Shown here: in pieces, positions 1 to 12,043 of the stretch | Layout: every line of letters begins with the position of its first letter | Position numbering within the stretch: the stretch's first letter is position 1 | Position numbers and translations under genes: made by a program | Notes under the pieces: generated by a model | What the model was told of the DNA's origin: nothing | Databases searched by the model: none | The model's input: only the letters and a program-made list of their open reading frames with translations | Source: Penium margaritaceum | Taxonomy: Eukaryota; Streptophyta; Zygnematophyceae; Desmidiales; Peniaceae | Direction: 5' to 3' | NCBI GenBank assembly: GCA_023375785.1 | Contig: SZWC01007282.1 | Location: 95,456-117,432, forward strand | DNA: 21,977 bases

Positions 1-331
1 CACTTTTGGGGTGGTCACTCCACACCACCTCACCAGTCCGCCAATTGGCGCATCCACTGACCGCCAAGTGGCGCACTCTCCTCATGCATGGAGAAATGTC
101 TAAGAGACTTCCCCTATGCTAGAAGGTCAAAAAACCTCCTGCGCACATCAAGGCTCGATCGCAGGACCTGTTGTCCCTAAGTCCAACATGCTATCCGTTG
201 CGCTACACTTCTGGTGTCTCGCTTGGACTTGCACCACAGACAAGGTTTGGGGGACTTACTCCAAGGGAGCAGTGCATGCCCAACCTGTCCGTCAAGCCAT
301 AGCAGTGGCCATGGGGCATAGAAGAACAACA
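1..331. other. Left flank without a recognisable gene
   Basis: This stretch precedes the 11-bp tandem array. It contains two short related pieces, CCGCCAATTGGCGCA and CCGCCAAGTGGCGCA (about 39-84), which form an imperfect direct repeat of self-complementary sequence. An open frame of about 80 codons runs from 116 into the array, but it has no domain or composition typical of a protein and looks fortuitous. No RNA gene or transposon motif was recognised. Confidence 0.5.
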
Positions 332-3300
332 GACACTAGCTATGCCCTAGTTGCAACCTAGTTGCGCCCAAGTTGTGCCCTAGTTACGCCCTAGTTACGC
401 CCTAGTTGCGCCCTGGTTGCGGTCTAGTTGCACCCTAGTTGCACCCTAGTTGCGCCCTAGTTGCATCCAAATTATGTCCTACTTGCATCCTACTTGCGTC
501 CTACTTATGCCCTAGTTACACCCAAGTTGGGCCCTAGTTGCGTCCTACTTGCACCCTACTTGCACCCTACTTGTGCAATAGTTGCACCCTAGTTGCGACC
601 TATTGGCGCCCTACTTGCAGCCTAGTTGCTCCCTAGTTGTGCCCTAGTTGTGCACTAGTTGCTTCCTAGTTGTGCCCTAGTTGTGCCGTACTTGCGCCAT
701 AGTTGCGCCCTAGTTACGCCTCAGTTGACCATGAGCTACACCTCAGTTGCATCCTAGTTCTACCCTTGTTACGCCCTAGTTACACCCTACTTACGTCCTA
801 GTTGCGTTGTACTTGCGCCCTAGTTGCGCACGCCTTGCATCCTAGTTATGCCCTAGTGACGCCTCACTTGGGCACTAGCAATGCCCTTGTTGCGCCCTAG
901 TTGCACCCTAGTGGCGCCGTACTTGCACCCTAGTTGCGTCCTAGTTGCGTCCTAGTTGTGCCATGCTTGTGTCCTACTTGCGCTCCAGTTACGCCCTAGT
1001 TGCGTCCTAGTTGCGTCCTACTCGCGCCCTAGTTGCGCCCTACTCATGCCCTTCTTGTGCCCTAGTTGCGCCCTAGTTGCGCCCTAGGTCCGCCCTAGGT
1101 CCACCCTAGTTGCGCCCTAGTTGTGCCCTAGTTGCACCATAGTTGCGCCCTAGTTTTGCCATAGTTCTGCCCTACTTGCGCCCTACTTGCGTCCTAGTGC
1201 TCCCTCGTTACGCCCTAGTTGTGTCCTAGTTGCACCCTACTTGGGCCCTACTTGCACTCTAGTTGTGTCCTAGTTGCACTGTATTTGCACCCTAATTGCA
1301 CCCTACATGCGCCGTAGTTGCACCCTACTTGCACCCTACTTGCGACCTAGTTGTGCCCTAGTTACTCCCTAGTTGTGTCCTACTTACGTCCTACTTGCAC
1401 CCTACTTCTGCCCTACTTGTACCCTACTTGCGTCCTAGTTGCGGCCTTGTTGCGCCTCAGTTGGGGAATAGCTATGCCCTAGTTGCGTCCTAGTTGTGCC
1501 CTCATTGCACCCTTGTTGCGCCCTAGTTGCGCCCAAGCTACGCCCCAGTTGCGTCCTCCTTGTACCCTATTTGCGCCCTAGTTGCACCTCAGTCGAGCAT
1601 TAGATACGCCCTAGTTGTGCCCTAGTTGCATCCGAGATGTGCCCTACTTGCGTCCTCGTTGTGCCCTCTTTGCGCCCTAGTTGCGCCCTAGTTTGGCCTC
1701 AGATACACCCTAGCTTCACGTTAGTTGGGAATTAGCTACGTCCTAGTTGAGCCCTAGTTGCATCCTGGTTACGCCCTATTTGTACCTTAGTTACGTCCTC
1801 ATGGCACACTACTTGTGCCCTAGTTGCGCCTTAGTTGTGTCCTACTTGCATCCTACTTGCGCCCTAGTTATGCCCTAGTTGCGTCCTAGTTGTGCCCTAC
1901 TAACGCCCTACTTGCACCTTACTTGCGCCCTAGTTATGCCTTCGTTACGCCCTAGTTGCGCCCTAGTTTCGTCCTTGTTGCGTCCTCATTGCACCCTAGT
2001 TGCGCCTTAGTTGCACCCTACTTACGCCCTACTTGCAAGCTAGTTGCGCCCTAGATGCGTCCTAGTTGCGCCATAGTTGCGTCCTACTTGCGCCCTAGTT
2101 GTACCGTAGTTGCCCCCTAGTTATGCCCAACTTTCACCCTGTATTCCGTTCTTGCACTCTACTTGTGCCCTACTTGCGCCCTCGTTTCTCCCTAGTTCCG
2201 CCTCACTTGGGCACTAGATATGCCCTAGTTACGCCCTAGTTGTGTCCTAGGTTGCCCTAGTTATGCCCTAGTTGCGCCCTAGTTGCACCCTAGTTCCACC
2301 CTTCTTGTGCCCTAGTTGCACCCTACTTGCGCCCTAGTTGCACCCCAGTTGTCCTAGTTGCGCCAAGTTGCACCTTTGTTGGGCACTAGCTACACCCTAC
2401 TTGAAACCTAGTTGCATCCTTGTTGTTACCTACTTTTGCCCTACTTGCACCCTAGTTGTGCCCTAGTTGGGCCCTACTTGTACCCTAGTTGCACCCTAGT
2501 TACACACTACTTGCGTCCTACTTGCACCCTAGTTGTGCCCACATTACGCCCTTGTTGCGCCCTAGTTGCGCCCTTCTTGTGATCTACTTGCACCATAGTT
2601 TCGCCCTAGTTGCGCCCTAGTTGTGCCCTACTTGCGTCTTACTTGCGCCCTACTTGCGCCCTAGGTGCGCCCGAGTAGCACCCTAGTTGCGCCGTACTTG
2701 CGGCATAGCTGCGCCCTACTTGCGTCCTAGTTCTGCATTACTTGCGTCCTAATTCCTCCCTAGTTGCGCCTAAGTTGGACACTAGCTAAACCCTAGTTGT
2801 GCCCTAGATGGGCCCTAGTTGCACCCTACTTGTGCCCTACTTGCGCCCTTCTTGCGCCGTAGTTGTACCCTTCCTGTGCCCTAGTTGACCCTATTTTGTG
2901 CGCTTGTTGCGCCTCAGTTGGGCACTAACTACGCCCTGGTTGCGCCCTTGTTGCGCCCTAGTTGCGTCCTAGTTGTGCCCTAGTTGTGCCCTAGTTGCGC
3001 CCTACTTGTGTCCTAGTTGCGCACTAGTTGCGCCCTAGTTGCACCCTACCTTTGCCCTACTTGTGTCCTACTTGTGCCCTAGTTGCGCCCCAATTACGCC
3101 CTAGTTACGTCCTGCTTGTGTCGTTCTTGAGCCCTACTTGCTTGCGCCCTACTTCCGCTTTAGTTGCGACTTTGATGCGCTCTAGTTGCGTCCTCGTTGC
3201 ACCTCAGTTGGGCATTAGCTATGCCCTAGTTGTGCCCTAGTTGTGCCGTTGTTACGCCCTAGTTATGCCCTAGATGTGTCTTAGTTGTGCCCTACTTTCA

Positions 3301-6300
3301 CCCTATTTGCACCCTAGTTACGAAATGTTTGCGCCCTAGTTACGCCCTAGTTGCGCCCTAGTTACGCCCTAGTTGTGCCCCAGTTGCGCCCTACTTGCGC
3401 CCTACTTGTCCCCTACTTGCACCCTACTTGCCCCCTACTTGCACCCTAGTTGCTCTCTAGTTGCAACCTTGTTCCACACTAGTTACGCCTCAATTGGATA
3501 CTAGCTACGCCCTAGTTACACCCTAGTTGCCCCCTAGTTGCGCCTTAGTTGCGCTCTAGTTGTCCCCTAGTTGCACTCTACTTGCGCCCTACTTGCGCCC
3601 TAGTTGCGCCCAAGTTGCGCCCTAGTTGCGCCCTACTTGAGCCCTATTTGTGCCCTTGTTACGCCCTAATTGCGTCCTAGTTGCGCCCTACTTGCGCCCT
3701 ACTTACGCTCTACTTGCGCCCTAGTTGTGCTCTAGTTGGGCCTTAGTTTCACCCTACTTACACCCTACTTACGCCATAGTTGTCCCCTAGTTGCATCCTA
3801 GTTCTCCCCTAGTTGCGACCTACTTGCTCCCTGATTACGCCCTACTTGCGCCCTAGTCACGCCTCAGTTGGATACTAGGTATGTCATACTTGCACCCCTA
3901 TTGTGCCCTAGTTGCGCTCTAGCTGCACCTTACTTGCGCCCTACTTGTGCCCTACTTTTGCCCTACTTGCGCCCTACTTGCACCCGACTTGCACCCTAGT
4001 TGCGCCTTTGTTGGGCACTAGCTACGCCCAAGTTGCATCCTGGTTACGCCCTAGTTACGCCCTACTTGCGTCCTACTTGCGTCCTAGTTGTGCCCTAGTT
4101 ACGCCCTAGTTGCGCCCTAGTTGCGCTTTAGTTGCGCCCTACTTACGTCCTAGTTGCGTCCTAGTTGTGCCCTAGTTGCGCCTCAATTGGGCACTAGCTA
4201 TGCCCTAGTTGTGTCCTAGTTGCGCCCTAGTTGCACCCTAGTTGCACCCTAGTTGCGCCCCACTTGTGTCCGAGTTACGCCATATTTGCGCCATAATTAC
4301 GCCCTAGTTGTATCCTAGTTGTGCCAAAGTTAGGCACTAGCTACACCCTTGTTGCACCCTAGTTGCACACTAGTTGTGCTCTAGTTGCACCCTAGTTACG
4401 CCCTAGTTGTTTCCCACTTGCACCCTACTTGCGTCCTAGTTGCGTCCTAGTTGCGTCCTAGTTGCACCCTACTTGCACCATACTTGCGCCTTACTTACGC
4501 CCTAGTTGCACCATAGTTGTTCCCTAGTTGCGCCCTAGTTGCGTCCTACTTGGGTCCTTCTTGCGCACTAGTTGTACCCTAGTTGTACCCTAGTTGTGCC
4601 CTACTTGCGCCTTACTTGCACCCTAGTTGCGCCCTAGTTACGCCCTTGTTCTACCCTAGTTGCGCCCTACTTGTGCCCCTGTTGTGCCCTCCTTGCGCCC
4701 TAGTTGCGCCTTAGATGCGCCCTACTTGGGCCCTTCTTGCGCCCTACCTGCGTCCTACTTGCACTCTAGTTGCACCGTACTTGCGCCCTAATTGCTCCCT
4801 AGTTTCCCCCTAGTTGTGCGCTAGTTGCACCCTAGTTGCATCTCAGTTGGGCACTAGCTACGCTCTAGTTGCGCCCTAGTTGTGTCCTTGTTTGGCCCTA
4901 CTTGTGTCCTACTTGCGGCCTACTTGAAACCTAGTTGCACCCTAGTTGCGCCCTAGCTGCGCCCTAGTTGCGTCCTAGTTGCGCCCTAGTTGCGCCGTAG
5001 TTGCGCCCTAGTTGCGCTCTAGTTGCGCCTCAATTGAGCACTAGCTACACCCTAGTTGGGCCATAGTTGCACCCTAGTTGCGCCCTAGTTGTGCCCTAGT
5101 TGCACCCTAGTTGCACCCTAGTTGTGCCCTAGATGCGCCCTACTTGTACCTTACTTGCGCTCTTGTTCGGCCCTAGTTGCACCTTACTTGCGCCCTACTT
5201 GTGCCCTGGTTGCGCCCTAGTTGCGCCCTAGTTATACCTTACTTGCGCCTCACTTGCGCCCTACTTGCACCCTAGTTGCCTCCCAGTTGCACCCTAGTTG
5301 CACCCTTCTTGCACCTTACTTGTGCCCTACTTGCGCCCTACTTGCATCCTCGTAGCACCCTACTGGCGCCCTAGTTACATCCTTGTTGCGCCCTAGGTGC
5401 GTCCTAGTTGCGCCTCAGTTGGGCACAAGTAGCTAGCTATGCCATAGTTGTTTCCTAATTGCGCCCTAGTTGTGGCCTACTTGCACCCTACTTGAGCCCT
5501 ACTTGTGCCCTACTTGCGCCGTAGTTACGTCCTAGTTACGCCTTTGTTGCGCCCTAGTTGCACGTGAGTTGGGCACTAGCTACACCCTAGTTGCACCCTA
5601 GTTGCATCCTAGTTGCGCCCTAGTTGCACCCTAGTTACGCTCTACTTGCGTCCTACTTGTGCCCTAGTTGTACCTTAGTTGCGCCCTAGTTACGTCCTCC
5701 TTGCGCCCTATTTGTGCCCTAGTTGCGTCCTAGTCGCGCCATAGTTGCGCCATAGTTGTGCCATATTTCCGCCCTAGTTGCGACCTAGTTGTGCCCTAGT
5801 TGGACCCTACTTGCGCCCTAGTTGTGCCTTACTTGTACCCTACTTGTACCCTAGTTGCACCCTAGTTGTGTCCTAGTTGCACCCTAGTTGCGGCCTACCT
5901 GTGCCTTAATTGCAACCTACTTGCATCCTAGTTGCACGTTGCGCCTCGATGGGCACTAGCTATGTCCTAGTTGCGCCCTAGTTGTGTCCTTGTTGTACTC
6001 TAGTTGCACCCTACTTGTGCCCTACTTGCGTTCTAGTTGCGCCCTAGTTGCGCCCTAGTTGTGCCCTACTTGCACCCTACTTGCGTCCTACTTGCGCCTT
6101 AGTTGCACCCTAGTTGCAGCTTAGTTGCGCTCTAGTTTTACACTAGGTACGCCCTACTTGCGTTTTAGTTGCGCCCGACTTGTGCCCTAGTTGTGCCCTA
6201 GCTGTGCCTCAGTTGGACACTAGGTAAGCCTTAGTTGCACCCTAGTTGTGCCCTAGTTGTGCCCTAGTTGCACCCTAGTTATGCCCTACTTGCGCCCTAG

Positions 6301-9110
6301 TTGTGCCCTATTTGTGCCCTAGTTGCGCCTGACTTGCACCCTAGTTGCACCCTTATTGCGCCTCAGGTGGACACTAGCTACACCCTAGTTGCGCCCTAGT
6401 TGCACCCTAGTTGTGCCCTATATGTGTCCTACTTGCGCCCTACTTGCCCCCTAGTTGTGCCCTAGTTGCGCTTTACTTGCGTCCGACTTGCGCCCTAGTT
6501 GCACCCTAGTTGGACCCTTGCTGCGTCTCACTTGCGCCCTAGTTACACCCTAGTTGTGCCCTAGTTGGGCCATACTTGTGCCCTATTTATGCCCTAATTA
6601 CGCCCTATTTGTACCCAAGTTGCACCCTACTTGCGCCCTAGTTGCGCCCTTGTTGTCCCCTACTTGTGCCCTACTTGTGTCCTAGTTGCGCCCTAGTTGC
6701 GTCCTAGTTGTGCCCTACTTATGCCGTACTTCCACCCTAGTTGTGCCCTTGTTGCGTCTTAGTTGTACCCCAGTTACACCCTATTTATGCACTAGATGCG
6801 CCCTACGTGCGTCCTAGTTGTCCCTAGTTGCGCTCTAGTTGCACCCTATTTGCACCCTAGTTGTGCCTCAGTTCAACACTAGCTACGCCCTAGTTGGTCC
6901 CGACTTGAGCCCTAGTTGCACCCTAATTGCGCCTAAGTTGGGCACCAGCTATACCCTAGTTGCGCCCTAGATGTACCCTAGTTGCGCCCTAGGTGCATCC
7001 TACTTGGACCCTACATGCGTCCTAGTTGTGCCCTAATTGCGCCCTACTTGCGCCCTACTTGTGCCCTAGTTGCTTGCTAGTTGCATCCTAGTTGCACCCT
7101 ACTTACGCCTTAATTGCGTCCTAGTTGCGTGCTAGTTGCGCCCGATTTGCACCCTACTTGTGCCCCCGTTGTGCTATAGTAGCGCCCTTGTTGCGTCCTA
7201 CTTGCGCCCTACTTGCGGCCTACTTCCGCCCTAGTTGTTCCCTAGTGGCGCCCTAGTTGCGTCCTACTTGCGTCCAATTTACCCCCTAGTTGTGCCCTAG
7301 TTGCACCCTAGATGTGCCCTACTTGTGTCCTAGTTGTGCCCTACTTGCACCCTTATTGTGTCCTACTTGCATCCTAGTTGCGCCCAAGTTACACCCTAGT
7401 TGAGCCCAAGTTGCACCCTAGTTGCGCCCTAGTTCCACCCTACTTGCGCCCTACTTGTGTCCTGGTTGCGCCCTACTTGCGCCCTTGTTGTGTCCTAGTT
7501 GTGCCTACGTTGGGCACTATCTATGCCCTAGTTGTGCCCTAGTTGCGCCCTAGTCGCGCTCTAGTTGCGCCCTGGTTGCGCCCTAGTTGCGCCCTACTTC
7601 CTTCCTAGTTGCGCCCTACTTGCGCCCCAGTTGTGCCCTAGCTGCGTCCTAGTTGCACCTCAGTTGAGCACTAGCTTTGCCCTACTTCTACCTAGTTAGC
7701 CCTTATTGCACCCTACTTGCACCCTACTTGCACCCTACTTGCACCCTACTTGTTCCCTAGTTGCGTCCTAGTTGCGCCCTAGGTGCGCCCTAGTGCCGCC
7801 TCAGTTCGGCACTAGCTACGCCCTTGTTGCCCCCTAGTTATGCCCTAGTTGCACCTTAGTTGCGCCCTAGTTGCGCCCTCTTTGCGCCCTAGTTGCCTGG
7901 TTCAGCCCAACTTGCACCCTACTTGTGCCCTACATGCGCCCTACTTGCGCCCCAGGTGCGTCCTACTTGCACCCAAGTTGCGCCCTAGTTGCACCTCGGT
8001 CATGCACTAGCTATGCCCTAGTTACACCCTAGTTGCGCCCTAGTTACGTTCTAGTTGCGATCTAGTTGCGCCCTACTTGCGCCCTACTTGCACCCTACTT
8101 GCGCCCTACTTGTGCCCTAGTTGCACCCGACTTTCACCCTAGTTGTGCATTAGTTGCACCCCAGTTCCGCCTCAGTTGGGCACTAGCTATGTCCTAGTTG
8201 TGCCCTAGTTGCGCACTAGGTGCGCCCTAGTTGCGCCCTACTTGGGTCCTAATTGCGCCCTAGATGCAGCCTAGTTTTGCCCTGGTTGTATCCTACTTGC
8301 GCCCTGGTTGCGCCCTAGTTGCGCCCTAGTTGCGCCCTGGTTGTGTCCTACTTGTGCCCTAGTTGCACCCTACTTGCACCCTAGTTGTGCCCTAGTTTTG
8401 CCTCAGCAGGACACTAGCTTCGTCCTAGTTGCGCCCTAGTTACACCCTTGCTTTGCCCTACCAGTGCTCTACTTGTTTTCAGTTGCGTCCTACTTGAGCC
8501 CTAGTTGCGCCCTAGTTGCGCCCTAGTTGCCCCCTAGTTGCGCCTTAGTTGGACACTTGCTACGCCCTAGTTGCGCCCTAGTTACGCCCTAGTTTTGTCC
8601 TAGTTGCTCCCTTCTTGCGCCCTACTTGCGGCCTAGTTGCGCCCTAGTTGTACCCTAGTTGCACCCTACTTGCACCCTACTTGTGCCCTAGTTGCACCCT
8701 AGTTGCGCCCTACTTGCACCCTACTTGTACCCTACTTGCGTCCTACTTGCACCCTAGTTCCGTCCTAGTTGGGCCCTAGTTGCACCCTACTTGCCCCCTA
8801 CTTGCGCCCTATTTGTGCACTAGTTGTGTCCTAGTTGTGCCCTAGTTGCATACTACTTGTGCCCTACTTGGACCCTAGTTGCGCCCTAGTTGTGTCCTAG
8901 TTGTGCCCTAGTTAGCCCTTACTCTCGCCCTAGTTGCCCTCTGGTTGCACCTTAGTTGTGCCCAAGTTGCAACCTAGTTGTGCCCGAGTTGCACCCTAGT
9001 TGTGCCCTACTTACACCCAAATTGCGCCCTACTTGCACCCTAGTTGCATCTCAGTTGGGCACTAGCTACGCCCTAGTTGCGCTCTATTTGCATTCTACTT
9101 GCGCCTCAGT
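332..9110. repeat. Giant 11-bp minisatellite array, consensus CCCTAGTTGCG
   Basis: About 8.8 kb consists of head-to-tail 11-bp monomers, roughly 800 copies, with few indels. Two monomer classes alternate in runs: a G type (CTAGTTG) and a C type (CTACTTG). The last positions vary mostly as TGCGCC, TGTGCC, TGCACC and TACGCC. About 33 times the array is punctuated by a variant two-monomer motif close to CCTCAGTTGGGCACTAGCTA, which stays in register: distances between neighbouring motifs are often exact multiples of 11 (143, 176, 187, 231, 506, 517 bp). Because 11 is not a multiple of 3, every frame is read once per 33 bp and meets TAG in the G-type monomer, so the array is not coding. The few open frames of 60-75 codons in it are C-type runs. 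No matching flanking duplication was seen. Confidence 0.97.
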
Positions 9111-10835
9111 GTCGGCCGGCCCGGAATCGAGAAAATGCATCCATGCGCACATTTCACACCCATGTGGACATGCATGACCCAAGTTGCACTATACAAATCA
9201 GTGGCACGCACCCTGGAGCATGCGACGTAGGGTCTCCGTGAGCGCCTCTCGATAGTCTCCAAGACTAAGGGGCCGGAATTCGGGCCGACCCGAAGTCAAG
9301 AAAACTCATCCATACGCACGTCACATGCCCATATAGACATGGATGACCCAAGTCGCGCTTGAAAAATCCATGGCACGCGCCCTGGAGCATATAACGTAGG
9401 GTCTCTGTGAGCACCTCTCGAGAGTTTCCGAGATTAAGGGGCTGGGATTCGGGCCGACCCGAAATTGAGAAAACTCATCCATAGCATGCCGCACGCCCAT
9501 ATGGACATGGATGGCCCAAGTCCTGCTCGAAAAACCCGTGGTACACGCCCTGGAGCATACGGCGTAGGGTCTCAATAAGCGCCTCTCGAGAGTCTCCGAG
9601 ACTAATGGGCCGGGATTCGGGCCGACCAGTAATCAAGAAAAATCATCTATATGCATTTTGCATGCCCATATGGACATGGATGACCCAAGTCCTGCTCAAA
9701 GCATCCATGGCATGCTCCCTGGAGCATACAGCGTACGGCTTCATGAGCGCCTCTCAAGAGTCTCCGAGACGAAGGGGCCGGAATTTGGGCCGACCCAAAA
9801 TCGAGAAAACTCATCCATACACACGCCGCGCACCCATATGGACATGGATGACACAAGTCGCACTTGAAAATTCCATGGCACGCATCCTGGAGCATACGAT
9901 GTAGGGTCTTCGCGAGCCCCTCTCGAGAGTCTCAGAGACTAAGGGGCCGGAATTTGGGCCGATCCAAAATCGAGAAAACTCATCCATATGCACGTCAAAT
10001 GCCTGTATAGACATAGATAACCCAAGTAGCGCTCGAAAAAGCCATGGCACGCACCCTAGAGCATACGACGTAGGGTCCCTGTGAGCGTCTCTCTATAGTC
10101 TTTGAGACTAAGGAGCTGGAATTTGGGCCGACCCGAAGTCGCAAAAACTCATCCATACGCACTTCGCACACCCATATGGACATGGATGACCCAAGTCCTG
10201 CTCAGTATATCCGTGGCACGCGCCCTGGAGCATACGACGTAGGGTCCTCGTAAGCGCCTCTCGAGTCTACGAGAATAAGGGGCCGGAATTTGGGCCGACC
10301 TTAAAAAAAAAACTCATCCATACGCATGTCGCACGCCCCTACGGACATGGATGACCCAAGTCACGCTCAAAACATTCATGGCATGCACCTTTGAGTATAT
10401 GACGTAGGGTCTCCGTGAGCGCCTCTCGAGAGTCTCCGAGACGAAGGGGCCGGAACTCGGGCCGGCCCAAAATCAAGAAAACTCATCCATGCGCACGACG
10501 TATACCAATATGGACATGGATGACCCAAGTCACGCTTGAACAATCCATGGCACGCGCCCTGGAGCATAAGACGTAGGGTCTCCGTGAGCGCCTCTCGAGA
10601 GTCTCTGAGACTAAGGGCCCAGAAGCCAGGCCGACCCGGAATCGAGAAAACTCATCCATACACAAGTAGCACGCCCACATGGACATGGATGACCCAAAAA
10701 CTGCTTGAAAAATCAGTGGCACAGGCCCTGGAGCATACGACATAGAATCTCCATCAGCGCCTCTCGAGAGTCTCCAAGACTAAGGGGCCGGAATTCGGGC
10801 CGACCCAAAATTGGGAAAACTCATCCATACGCACG
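9111..10835. repeat. 168-bp satellite, about 10 tandem copies
   Basis: The landmark 'gaattCGGGCCGACCC' recurs at about 9281, 9450, 9618, 9786, 9955, 10124, 10291, 10458, 10627 and 10796, a period of 167-169 bp. Each unit contains a CATCCATACGCAC block, a TGGACATGGATGACCCAAG block, a CCTGGAGCATACGACGTAGG block and the palindrome CTCTCGAGAG followed by AGTCTCCGAGACT. The array abuts the 11-bp array on its left and breaks directly into copia reverse-transcriptase sequence on its right. The period is close to nucleosomal length and divisible by 3, so several frames stay open for 60-99 codons. These frames end at single-base length changes and show no protein-like constraint. Confidence 0.95.
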
Positions 10836-12000
10836 TTGGCTGCTCTCAAGGAGCATGGTGTCATTGAGCTTGTGGACCTTCCTGCAGGCCGCAAGGCAGT
10901 CTCTGCTCATTGGGTCCTAGGGTGAAGACTGAAGCCTGATGGCAAAGTTGAGCCATACAAGGCTCGCCTCTCGGCCAAATGTTTCTCTCAGATCCTTGGA
11001 ATTGACTTTGACAAGACATTCGCCCCGATCGAGCTATACACCACTGCTCAAGAGCTTGTAAGCCTTGTCACCCAGCACAAGTGGGAGTGGGAACAGATGG
11101 ACGTCAACAACGCCTTCCCGCATGGTCGGCTTGACGAGGAGATCTACATGGTCTAGCCACCAGGATTCACCGATGGTACAAACAAGGTCTGGCGGATGCG
11201 TAAGGCCCTTTATCGGCTCAAGTACTTACCGTGTTGCTGGAACATGGAGATCTCCTCAACTCTTGAGAGAGGCAGTTACAGACGCAGTATTGTGGATCCA
11301 ACACTCTTCTTGAGTGCCCCCTCAGAGCCATTCGTGGTCATTCTTGTCTACATCGATGATCGGCTCCTTGCCTCTCCCATTCCCGCAGCTGTCCTATCTG
11401 TGAAAAACCTGCTACATTCCACATACAAGATGAAGGACCTGGGTCTGACACGAGTATTCCCCGGCATGGAACTTGAGCGTGTTTGTCAGCGCCGCACCCT
11501 GCACGTGCACCAGGCTGCATACATCCGTACACCAGGGGAGCGGTTTGCCTCCCTGCTGGCTGACACCCTTCGTGCATCCACACCGATGACTCCAACGGCA
11601 CAGCGCCTGCTGATGTCTCTTGATTCAGCACAGCTGAGGCGAACTATCCATGTCACTGGCTACCTCAGTGTGGTCGGTTCCCTCATGTAACTTGCAACCA
11701 CCACTTGAGTAGACGTGGCATTCTCGTTCAACTTCTTAGTCCAGTTCTCCCAACAGCCTCACCAGAAACACCTTGAGGCGACGGTGTGTGTTGCCCGTTA
11801 CACACTGTCCACTACACGTGTGGGTCTGTGCAAACGTGCTCAGCCCTCTATGGTGGTTGACGGATATAAAGATAGTGATTGGGTATACGATACTGATGCT
11901 TCCTTGTCGGTGGGACTTCCATCTCTTGGACATGTATGCCCAATGGTGTTTAAATCACGCACTGTTTTTTCAGTGTGCTTCTCTAGTGTGCTCGTACTGG
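10836..12000 (+). pseudogene. Ty1/copia pol remnant: reverse transcriptase and start of RNase H
   Basis: Conceptual translation, allowing frameshifts, follows the canonical Ty1/copia order. It reads LVDLPAGRKAV...HWV, then KPDGKVEPYKARLSAK, GIDFDKTFAPIE, W...QMDVNNAFPHGRLDEEIYM, PPGFTDG, RKALYRLKYLPCCW (usual LYGLKQ.P..W) and DPTLFL. The catalytic box YIDD is at 11349-11360. LGLTRVFPGMELER, YLSVVGSLM, VAFSFNFLVQFSQQP and the RNase H start DGYKDSDWVYDTDAS follow. It is dead: there are frameshifts near 10920, an amber at 11154-11156 in the YM.QPPGF motif, and stops in the MYLATTTRPD-like segment near 11687-11711. The 5' part of pol, with gag, protease and integrase, is absent, replaced abruptly by the 168-bp satellite. 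The longest uninterrupted frame is 11196-11690. Confidence 0.93.
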
Positions 12001-12043
12001 ACAAGCGCACTGACATTGACGTGTGCCGTAGTAGTGAATGTTC

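Noticed and set aside
3028..4109. Open frames of 65-70 codons in the 11-bp array
   Set aside because: They are repeats of an 11-residue period (such as CALVAPYLRPS) that exist only where C-type monomers replace TAG by TAC. Every frame soon meets TAG.
332..9110. Telomere or CRISPR interpretation of the tandem array
   Set aside because: The 11-bp unit shares CCCTA with plant telomere repeats, but the rest differs and the period is wrong for a known telomere. There are no spacers between repeats, so it is not a CRISPR array.
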